Source: Planctomycetales bacterium ZRK34 (GTDB lineage Bacteria; Planctomycetota; Phycisphaerae; Phycisphaerales; Zrk34). From it: DNA of 64,000 nt. Every line of letters starts with the position of its first letter. Position 1 is the stretch's first letter. The notes beneath the pieces are model-generated. The model searched no databases, was not told where the DNA came from, and saw only the letters and a list, made by a program, of their open reading frames with translations. This document shows positions 8,401 through 14,962 of this stretch, piece by piece. The stretch lies in NCBI GenBank assembly GCA_014873095.1, contig CP050848.1:3841850-3905849 (forward strand), given 5' to 3'. A program made the position numbers and the translations under genes.

Positions 8401-9606
8401 ATGCGGCGGATCAGCACCGGCATGGTGATGATGTTGATGCTCAGCGCGGCGACGGCCGGCGCCGATGAGCCGTCGCAGTGGCGGGGCGTGCAGCACGACG
8501 GGGTTTATCACGAAACGATCGACTGGCCGGCCGGCGGCCCGCGGGAGTTGTGGGCGGTGGACGTCGGCATCGGGTACTCGGGCTTCGCGATCAGCGACGG
8601 GCGCGTGTACACGATGGGGAATGTCGATGGCGAGGATGTGATCTGGTGTTTGAACGCGGACACGGGGCGGGAGGTGTGGTCGGCGCGTTATCCGCAGGAA
8701 CTGGTGCCGCTGTACAACCCCGGCGGGCCGAACGCGGCGCCGGTGGTCGAAGGCGAATGGCTGTACACGTTGAGCAAGCAGGGGCTGCTGACGTGCTGGG
8801 GTCAAGCTGATGGGGTCGTGCGCTGGCGGATCGACCTGGTGAAGCAGGCGGGCGCCGAGATGCCGCGCTGGGGTTTCGCCTCGACGCCGCTGATCATTGA
8901 TGATGTGATTTACCTGAACGCCAACGAGCACGGCATGGCGATCGACAAGCACACGGGCAAAGTGGTGTGGTCGTCGCCGGCGGCCGAGTGCGGGTATGCG
9001 GCGGCGATCGCGATGACGTGTCGTGATCAACCGGCGCTGGCGCTGCTCAGCGGCAAGGCGGTGTTCGTCGTGCAGCGCGACAACGGGCAGGTGATGTGGC
9101 GGGTCGACTGGCCGACGAAGATGGGCGAGAACTCGGCGGACCCGATCGCGGCGGACGGCTTGTTGTATGTGTCGTCATGGTGGGGCATGGGCGCGGCGGT
9201 GTATGATCCGAATGTCGACGGCGTCGAACCCCGCTGGCGTAACAAGGAACTTCAGAATCACATTTCATCGCCGGTGCTGCACGACGGGTATCTGTACGGT
9301 TTCGACGGCCCGGTGCATCGTGACCGCGTCGCCGGGGCGATGCGCTGCGTGCAGTGGGCCACGGGCAAAACCATGTGGTCGCACCCGGGGCTCAAAGGCT
9401 CGGTCATCTGCGCGGGGGATCAACTGCTGATTCTGTCACACGACGGCGCGCTGATTCTCGCCGACGCCAGCCCGGCGGGTTATCACGAACGCGCCCGCAT
9501 CGAGGGCCTCGGCAAGCGCACCTGGAACTATCCCGTCCCGCATCGTGGCCGCATCTATATTAGAGACGCCGACGGCCGCGCGATCTGTCTGACGACGCGC
9601 CCGTGA
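8401..9606 (+). CDS. Exported PQQ-type beta-propeller protein
   Basis: This 401-residue protein has a short signal peptide (MVMMLMLSAATAGA). It contains repeated PQQ-like blades, each with a W or V before a Gly-rich turn: LNADTGREVWSARY, QADGVVRWRIDL, DKHTGKVVWSS, QRDNGQVMWRVDW, WATGKTMWSHP. Such proteins range from BamB-like scaffolds to quinoprotein enzymes. Quinoprotein cofactor ligands are not evident, so a structural or binding role is more likely. It begins 31 bases after the hydrolase gene and may be cotranscribed with cassette A. Confidence 0.75.
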   Translation: MRRISTGMVMMLMLSAATAGADEPSQWRGVQHDGVYHETIDWPAGGPRELWAVDVGIGYSGFAISDGRVYTMGNVDGEDVIWCLNADTGREVWSARYPQELVPLYNPGGPNAAPVVEGEWLYTLSKQGLLTCWGQADGVVRWRIDLVKQAGAEMPRWGFASTPLIIDDVIYLNANEHGMAIDKHTGKVVWSSPAAECGYAAAIAMTCRDQPALALLSGKAVFVVQRDNGQVMWRVDWPTKMGENSADPIAADGLLYVSSWWGMGAAVYDPNVDGVEPRWRNKELQNHISSPVLHDGYLYGFDGPVHRDRVAGAMRCVQWATGKTMWSHPGLKGSVICAGDQLLILSHDGALILADASPAGYHERARIEGLGKRTWNYPVPHRGRIYIRDADGRAICLTTRP

Positions 9607-10195
9607 GTCGGCGCGTTGTGTGCAACGGCTGCGCGAGTGCACTCAAAAGGTATGTCGTGATGTTCGATGCGCGCGCGTTGAGCAGTTACCACCACGCGGT
9701 TGTCGCCGACGTCACGGGAAAAAAACTGAAGCGATGATCAGCAGTTTGTGCAACTTCTTTGTTTTCGTAGTGCGTGTTGGTGATTACCCGAATTCAACCC
9801 GAGGTGGCATGGGGGTTGCATTGTATCTTTGCGAACACGATCGAAGCCCATCGGGTGTGCAGCGTCACTGTTTGCTTCGATCGATCGGCCGTCGCGGTCG
9901 TGCCCTAGCGCGTCGAGCCTGAATTCATCCGACATTCCCGGGTTGTTCGTGCCGCTTGCCGACGCAGCGGCAGTGTTATCGCATTGGCCTTTGCAGAAAG
10001 GTGTTTCGTGATGGGTGGTGGACGATCAGGGGCTTGGGCGCATCGGCGCGTACGCGCTATCCGATCACGCACACGCGCTCCGCCTGCCGGGTGGTGCGAG
10101 CTTGAATTGATCTCGATGGGCCACTGTTTTTTCCTTCTACCTCAGCGTCAATCAACACACACACTCCCTGGTCGGGGTTAACTCAGGAGCACGTT
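9607..10195. other. Intergenic region without recognisable gene
   Basis: No coding frame with normal composition, no RNA gene and no strong hairpin is visible. The stretch ends in CAGGAG seven bases before the amidase start, so its right part probably holds the amidase promoter, but I see no clear -35/-10 pair. Confidence 0.5.
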
Positions 10196-11833
10196 ATGTT
10201 TTCAGTCACACGTTCGCAGATGCGAACACCCCTGGCCGCACTGGTCGCGATCCTGTTGATCGCCATGCCGGCGACGCTGCACGCGGAAGTCGACGTCGTC
10301 GAACTGACCGTGCAGGACATTCAGGCCGGCTACAGCGCCGGTGATTTCACCGCGGTCGAGTTGGTTGAGTCCTACCTCGACCGCATCGCCGAATACGAGT
10401 CCACCTACAACGCTTTCATCTCGATGAACCCCGATGCGCTGTCGATCGCGGCGGAGGTCGATGCGGCGTTGGCGTCGGGCGGCGGCATGGGGCCGCTGTT
10501 CGGCGTGCCCGTGGTCATCAAGGACAACATCGACTACGGCGGGCTGGTGACCACGGCGGGTTTCGCCGGGTTTTCCAGCGCCACCGGCGGTGTGGACATG
10601 ATTCCCGATGACGACTCGGCGGTTGTCACCCGTCTGCGCGACGCCGGGGCGATCATTCTCGGCAAGACCAACCTGCCGGACTTCGCCTTCAGCGGCACGC
10701 GCACCTACAGCACCGTCGCCGGCACGACGTTCAATCCCTACAACCTCGACAAGGCGCCGGGCGGATCATCCGGCGGCACCGCTACTGCCGTCAACGCGAG
10801 CTTCGCCACACTCGGGTTCGGCACCGAGACCGGCGGGTCGATCGAAAATCCCTCGTCGGCCCAGGCGCTGGTCGGGGTCAAGCCGACGTTCGGGTTGGTT
10901 CCGCTGGAAGGCGTGGTGCCGATCGACGCGACGTATCGTGATGTGGTCGGACCGCTGGCCCGGTCGGTCTACGATGCGGCGGCGGCGCTGGATGTGATCT
11001 CCGGACCAACGCCCGAAGATTACAACACGTACGCATCGGCTGGTCACATCCCGGCTGGTGGATACACGGCCGGTCTGACCGACACGGCGCTTGAAGGCAA
11101 GCGCTTCGGGCTGGTCGGACTCGGTTGGCGGCGAAGCTTCCTGCCGCTGGCTCCGGAGACCGAAGCGTTTTACCAGCAGGCCATCGCAGACCTCGAAGCC
11201 CAGGGCGCCACGGTCGTGGCCGATCCGTTTGCCGGCAGCGCGTTCGTGGATAAGTATTCCGAGCGAAGCGGCGTGCCCGGGCTCATCGCCAACGGTATCG
11301 AGAAATACCTCGACGGCCTCGGCGAAGGCGCCGCATTCAACTCCCGCGAAGAGTGGGAAGCGATCACCGGCGACACCTTCCCCATCGGCGGTGATCCCCT
11401 CGAGCCGACCGCCATTCCCGAAGGCGATGCCTACCAGGCCTGGCGCGCCGAGCTGCGTGAAATCTTCTCGGAGGTGCTTGAAGCTTTCGACCTCGACGGT
11501 CTGTTCTTCCCGCAGGCCGGTGAGCCGATCCCGGACCAGGTCGTCGGCTCCAACGGCCCGAACGATTTTGCGGAACTGCCCAGCAACATCATCAACGATC
11601 TGGGCGTGCCGGTCGTGACGCTGCCGTATGCGTACTACGACGACAACACGCCGTTCACGCTGGCGTTCATCGGCGATCTGTGGTCTGACGCGGATCTGCT
11701 GAGCTATGCGTTCGACCTGGAGCAGGCGACGCAGGCGCGTGTGGCGCCGTCGCTGGTGCCCGAGCCGCGGCTGATCATGGTCGGGTTGGGTCTGTTTCTG
11801 ATCTTGCGTCGTCGACGGTCGACCGCCGCCTGA
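10196..11833 (+). CDS. Secreted amidase-signature hydrolase with PEP-CTERM tail
   Basis: This 545-residue protein has a signal peptide (LAALVAILLIAMPATLHA). The amidase-signature Ser-cisSer-Lys triad is intact: Lys at about 109 (VVIKDN), cis-Ser at about 191 (PGGSSGG) and nucleophile Ser at about 215 (TGGSIE), with the usual 24-residue gap between the serines. The C-terminus carries LVPEPRLIMVGLGLFLILRRRR, a classical PEP-CTERM signal, which is unusual on an amidase and suggests a surface-anchored enzyme. The substrate (amide, aminated glycan or peptide) is unknown. It stands alone, followed by a terminator at 11860-11892. Confidence 0.88.
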   Translation: MFSVTRSQMRTPLAALVAILLIAMPATLHAEVDVVELTVQDIQAGYSAGDFTAVELVESYLDRIAEYESTYNAFISMNPDALSIAAEVDAALASGGGMGPLFGVPVVIKDNIDYGGLVTTAGFAGFSSATGGVDMIPDDDSAVVTRLRDAGAIILGKTNLPDFAFSGTRTYSTVAGTTFNPYNLDKAPGGSSGGTATAVNASFATLGFGTETGGSIENPSSAQALVGVKPTFGLVPLEGVVPIDATYRDVVGPLARSVYDAAAALDVISGPTPEDYNTYASAGHIPAGGYTAGLTDTALEGKRFGLVGLGWRRSFLPLAPETEAFYQQAIADLEAQGATVVADPFAGSAFVDKYSERSGVPGLIANGIEKYLDGLGEGAAFNSREEWEAITGDTFPIGGDPLEPTAIPEGDAYQAWRAELREIFSEVLEAFDLDGLFFPQAGEPIPDQVVGSNGPNDFAELPSNIINDLGVPVVTLPYAYYDDNTPFTLAFIGDLWSDADLLSYAFDLEQATQARVAPSLVPEPRLIMVGLGLFLILRRRRSTAA

Positions 11834-11859
11834 CCGATCGTGCGACGATCACCTTCGCG

Positions 11860-11892
11860 AGCCCCGCCCGGCGACCCCGGGTGGGGCTTTTT
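11860..11892 (+). terminator. Rho-independent terminator of the amidase gene
   Basis: AGCCCC and CCCGG pair with CCGGG and GGGGCT around a five-base loop, followed by TTTT. It lies 27 bases after the amidase stop. Confidence 0.75.
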
Positions 11893-11908
11893 CATGGTCC
11901 CGGCGCAC

Positions 11909-11931
11909 AAAAAAACCCCGCTGGGCGGGGT
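11909..11931 (-). terminator. Minus-strand terminator, probably the original tRNA-His terminator
   Basis: Read on the minus strand, CCCCGC CCA GCGGGG is followed by seven T. It lies just past the displaced tRNA-His 3' fragment at 11932-11959, where the terminator of the intact tRNA gene would have been before the element inserted. Confidence 0.7.
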
Positions 11932-11959
11932 AAAAGGGTGGCTGAGGATTCGAACCCCC
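11932..11959. repeat. Left attachment site (displaced tRNA-His 3' end)
   Basis: AAAAGGGTGGCTGAGG followed by ATTCGAACCCCC, the T-arm and acceptor 3' strand of tRNA-His read in the same orientation as at 16243-16272. It lacks two G present in the right copy. No tRNA body follows, so it is a fragment. Confidence 0.85.
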
Positions 11960-12001
11960 CGGGAATCGGGACCTGACAGTTCAAAAACCGGGGTCCAACA
12001 T

Positions 12002-12020
12002 AAAAAGCGCTCACAAACTT
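12002..12020. repeat. 19-bp direct repeat, left copy
   Basis: AAAAAGCGCTCACAAACTT occurs here, 42 bases inside the left attachment site, and again exactly at 16093-16111 inside the right end. Its position near both ends suggests an integrase arm-binding site. Confidence 0.7.
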
Positions 12021-12278
12021 GTGTTGATGAGCAGCTGAACCAACTCATCAACGCATGGCCAACTCTGCCGGAACACATCCGGCTGGCTGTGTTGTCGCTT
12101 GTTTCTGTGAATCCCACACAGAGGCAGGAGATTGAGATGCCGAGGGTCCAGGGAGCGGCGAGCGTCCCTGGTCGGCCTCACCAACAGTCGACCGATCATG
12201 CCACTACGACAAAACGAGGCCGAAATACGAGGGCTACCCGCCTACCGAAAAGTGTGGGTTGGTCATAGCACAAAAAAA

Positions 12279-12320
12279 CCGCCCAAGTCTCTCATAGCTT
12301 GGCAGCATGAGACCAGGCGG
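12279..12320. repeat. Bulged hairpin at the left of the element, possible replication origin
   Basis: CCGCC at 12279 pairs with GGCGG ending at 12320, and GTCTC-T-CAT at 12287-12295 pairs with ATGAGAC at 12307-12313, leaving an 11-base loop. It lies just before the sigma-like gene. A double-strand origin cleaved by the HUH protein is one possibility; a leader hairpin is another. The rest of 11960-12340 shows no gene. Confidence 0.45.
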
Positions 12321-12340
12321 CGAACGAAAGGTTCTAACAG

Positions 12341-13165
12341 ATGAATTGTAGCAAAGGATACATCTCAGGAACAAGAAGCAATGAGCAGCAAGCAGCCGCG
12401 AAGGTCGAGCGGGTGGCGAGCGAGACCGTAGCGGCGGAGCCCCTTAGTCTTGACCAAGAGGAAAACAAATCCCCGTCGTGGTCAGTGGAGCTACTGGCGT
12501 CCTGCCCAGACCAGAGGGCGGTTGAGCATGTGTTGTGGCTGATGAATTGTCATTGGTCGGCGGCGATCTGCGGTGAGGTGTATCGGCATTTTCGGTGGTG
12601 TTTGGCTGAGGTCGAGGTTGAGGATTTATGGAATCGAATGCTTGAATACTGGTGGCGGCATGCAGACCGTCTGCAATGCTTCACCAACTTCGAGAAGTTG
12701 CGATCGTGGTGCCGTCAGAACATGTATGCAGCGGCTCGTCGACGGCTGTTTGATCGGCGGAAGGTTCGTATGCGTTCGACATGCCGGGGCGTGAAGATAT
12801 ATGTGTTGGATTTTGGGGATTTGGATGAGGCGATTATTGCGAATCTCATTTCACAGAGTTCAGTGGAGGACGAATTGTTGTGGGAATGGGGCGATGGTCG
12901 GCTCGTGGAGTGCTACGACAATCTGCCATGCATTCAGCGTGAATGCATCGATGCCGTCGTTATTGCGGGTATGTCGGCGTCGGAGGCGGGTCGGTTACTT
13001 CATCGTCGAGCGAGCGACGTGGCCCATTACGTCAGACGTGGTCTTGAGTCGTTGCGGCGTCGGTATGTCGGTGAGTACGTGGGCACCCGTGGTCGTGATT
13101 TTATACCGACGAATAAACCGAGTGAGCTTGGACTGCGGTTGTGGGTTCAGAGCGTGGCGTTCTGA
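12341..13165 (+). CDS. Sigma-70-like protein of the integrative element
   Basis: This is a 274-residue protein. After about 60 residues of low-complexity N-terminus, a region-2-like stretch appears (EVEDLWNRMLEYWWRHADRL, then LRSWCRQNMYAAARRRLFDRR). Near the C-terminus lies a region-4-like helix-turn-helix (LPCIQRECIDAVVIAGM, SASEAGRLLHRRASDVAHYV). It therefore looks like a diverged ECF sigma factor, unusual cargo on so small an element. It precedes the Rep gene by 19 bases and may direct transcription of the element's own genes. It is richer in A/T than the chromosome. A general DNA-binding regulator is the alternative. Confidence 0.6.
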   Translation: MNCSKGYISGTRSNEQQAAAKVERVASETVAAEPLSLDQEENKSPSWSVELLASCPDQRAVEHVLWLMNCHWSAAICGEVYRHFRWCLAEVEVEDLWNRMLEYWWRHADRLQCFTNFEKLRSWCRQNMYAAARRRLFDRRKVRMRSTCRGVKIYVLDFGDLDEAIIANLISQSSVEDELLWEWGDGRLVECYDNLPCIQRECIDAVVIAGMSASEAGRLLHRRASDVAHYVRRGLESLRRRYVGEYVGTRGRDFIPTNKPSELGLRLWVQSVAF

Positions 13166-13184
13166 TCGGGTTTAGGAGTGATCT

Positions 13185-14198
13185 ATGGACGGCATGATAC
13201 ACAATATGAAACAAGTGACCGAGGATGATGCGGTGATTCTTCCGCAGTGGTCCGGTGGTAAGCTTGATCCGTACGGCGGCGTGGGCGGTCGCGTGAAAGA
13301 TCTTCGTAAGTTCGAGGCGTTGGTCGAACATATGCGGATACCGATCATGCTGTCTCTCACGATCGACCGTGATGCGTATGACAGTCCGGCGGAAGCGTTC
13401 GATCAGGTGACACCGAAGGTTTCGCGACTGCTGTCTGAACGTCTTGGCGTTGGCGTATGGGCACGTGTGATCGAGCCGCAGACAAAGAGCGGAGATGGAT
13501 GGATTCACTGGCATGTCTTGCTCGACCTGGGTTGCACAAGGTTTGAGAAGCGTCGCGGTTGGGCAAGCCTTCGTCAATTCAATGCAGCAGTGCGTGCTTC
13601 ATGGTGTGATCGATGGGGAGTCGCACAAAGAGGCGGTATTGACACGCAGCTCGCACGATCACGCAAAGGCATCGTTGGTTATATAGCGAAGTATCTTGTA
13701 AAACCGTGGCCGGCGATACCATGTTGGCTGCTGTCGCGGTCAATGGTTCGATTGGTTGGCTTCTCGAAAAGAGCAAACCAGCTTCTTCGTCAATCGGGGC
13801 TGTTGACGCCACGAGTTGAACCGCGTGTCAGTCGTCGGTGTGTGAAACGTCCAATTCGACCATTGTTGGAACGTATTGCAGAAAGCGGGTTGTGTTCGAA
13901 GGTGATTCGCGGTGGTCGTTGGTTGGGTAAGATTCGAGGAAGCGTAAAGCATTTGATCTTCGGTGAGTCGGTTGGGTTGCCGATCTCGTTGAAAGTATCG
14001 ACTTACAAAGGCCTTCGTGGGGTGGTGGAAAGGGTAAATGTGGTACTGAATGACGCAACAACTGCTGGAATTACACAGGTTGAACGGTGGTTGGCGGGTG
14101 TGGGCCTGATGAGTGAATATCAACAGGAGTACGAGAGAAGATTACGCTGGCTTCCTGACGCGTGGTCGGAAATGCAGCGGGATTTACAACATGCTTGA
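13185..14198 (+). CDS. HUH-family replication initiator, Y2 type
   Basis: This 337-residue protein has a HUH metal-binding motif IHWHVLLDL with His at about 108 and 110, and a catalytic motif GYIAKYLVK with two Tyr at about 166 and 170. The Tyr-x3-Tyr spacing and the YIAKY sequence resemble the phiX174 gene A/P2 A type of rolling-circle initiator, which nicks one strand and joins covalently to its 5' end. GGAG lies eight bases before the ATG. The C-terminal half is basic and not assignable. It suggests that the excised element replicates as a rolling circle. The motif call is strong; the origin is not proven. Confidence 0.8.
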   Translation: MDGMIHNMKQVTEDDAVILPQWSGGKLDPYGGVGGRVKDLRKFEALVEHMRIPIMLSLTIDRDAYDSPAEAFDQVTPKVSRLLSERLGVGVWARVIEPQTKSGDGWIHWHVLLDLGCTRFEKRRGWASLRQFNAAVRASWCDRWGVAQRGGIDTQLARSRKGIVGYIAKYLVKPWPAIPCWLLSRSMVRLVGFSKRANQLLRQSGLLTPRVEPRVSRRCVKRPIRPLLERIAESGLCSKVIRGGRWLGKIRGSVKHLIFGESVGLPISLKVSTYKGLRGVVERVNVVLNDATTAGITQVERWLAGVGLMSEYQQEYERRLRWLPDAWSEMQRDLQHA

Positions 14199-14222
14199 CA
14201 TGAGAAACAATGGTAGTATAAT
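14195..14222 (+). promoter_or_regulatory. Near-consensus sigma-70 promoter for the regulator-excisionase-integrase genes
   Basis: TTGACA at 14195-14200 and TATAAT at 14217-14222 are separated by 16 bases. The expected start point is only about six bases before the ATG at 14235, so the mRNA would be nearly leaderless, consistent with no ribosome site being visible. Confidence 0.8.
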
Positions 14223-14229
14223 GGTAGTA
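14209..14229. promoter_or_regulatory. Tandem 10-bp operator-like repeats over the -10 box
   Basis: AATGGTAGTA occurs at 14209-14218 and 14220-14229, an 11-base period, that is, on one face of the helix and covering the -10 hexamer. Ribbon-helix-helix proteins bind such tandem short sites, so autorepression by the product of the next gene is likely. Confidence 0.65.
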
Positions 14230-14234
14230 CCGCT

Positions 14235-14771
14235 ATGACAAAACTGAAACTTTCCATTTCGATTGAACAGGACCTGGTTGAGGAAATTGACCGCGTTGCG
14301 AAAGCAACTGGTGAGAATCGTAGTCAAGTTATGGAGCGTCTTTGCAACAATGCATTGGCAGGATCGGATTGGGACAATGCTGGCATGTCGTTGAATGATT
14401 TTTTTCGGGAGATGAGCAAGCCTGGCGGAATGAAATTATTTGCGAAGATTATCGAGAAGGAACGCAAAAAGAGCGATGCGACAAAAACTCTTCCGAAGTC
14501 AAACCGAACGGTGAGAAAGCCGTTGATCACACTGAATTCTCAGAACCTGCCTCCACGAGCGAAGTGGCGGAGCAAAAGAATACCGAAGGACGGCAGGAGA
14601 GTAGTTTGTACCCATTGCAGTCGTGTTTTCAGCAGTGATGAATTTCTATGGGATGGGGAGAATTGGGTGTGTCCGACCGGTACGTGCAATGGAAGCTCGT
14701 ATGGTTGCGGAATTATTGATGCGGACGATGAACAAGGTCGTGGCTATCTTGAGCAGATGGGACTCGAATGA
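14235..14771 (+). CDS. Ribbon-helix-helix regulator with C-terminal zinc-ribbon-like part
   Basis: This is a 178-residue protein. The N-terminus (LKLSISIEQDLVEEIDRVAK, then GENRSQVMERL) is a CopG-type ribbon-helix-helix DNA-binding domain. The C-terminal part has paired Cys (VCTHCSRVF and CPTGTCNGSSYGCG), probably a zinc-binding ribbon. The gene sits directly behind the TTGACA/TATAAT promoter with tandem operator repeats, and its stop overlaps the excisionase start (ATGA). It is probably the lysogeny-like regulator that controls excision and integration. It is AT-rich relative to the chromosome. Confidence 0.7.
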   Translation: MTKLKLSISIEQDLVEEIDRVAKATGENRSQVMERLCNNALAGSDWDNAGMSLNDFFREMSKPGGMKLFAKIIEKERKKSDATKTLPKSNRTVRKPLITLNSQNLPPRAKWRSKRIPKDGRRVVCTHCSRVFSSDEFLWDGENWVCPTGTCNGSSYGCGIIDADDEQGRGYLEQMGLE

Positions 14772-14962
14772 ATCGACCAACTGAAAGGTTGATGCGTTTA
14801 TCACAGGTTGCCGAAATGCTCGGTGTCTGCCGCAGAACTGTGGAACGCATGATTGCCTCTGGTGTATTACCGCAGCCAGTGAAAGTCGGGCGATCGTCAT
14901 GCTTGCCGGATTCGGAAGTTCAAGAATATATCGAACGGATCAAGTTGGAGAGGTGTCGGTGA
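14768..14962 (+). CDS. Excisionase-like small HTH protein (AlpA/MerR type)
   Basis: This 64-residue protein is a single winged helix-turn-helix: MRLSQVAEMLGVCRRTVERM, ASGVLPQPVKVGR, then EVQEYIERIK. This is the pattern of phage and plasmid excisionases, which bend DNA at attachment sites to steer the integrase toward excision. It overlaps the regulator gene by ATGA and the integrase gene by GTGA, so the three are translationally coupled. Its placement directly before a tyrosine integrase strongly supports the role. Confidence 0.8.
   Translation: MNRPTERLMRLSQVAEMLGVCRRTVERMIASGVLPQPVKVGRSSCLPDSEVQEYIERIKLERCR

Noticed and set aside
9620..10181. Small frames in the spacer before the amidase gene
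   Set aside because: They overlap one another, have no ribosome site, no homology signal and unusual composition.
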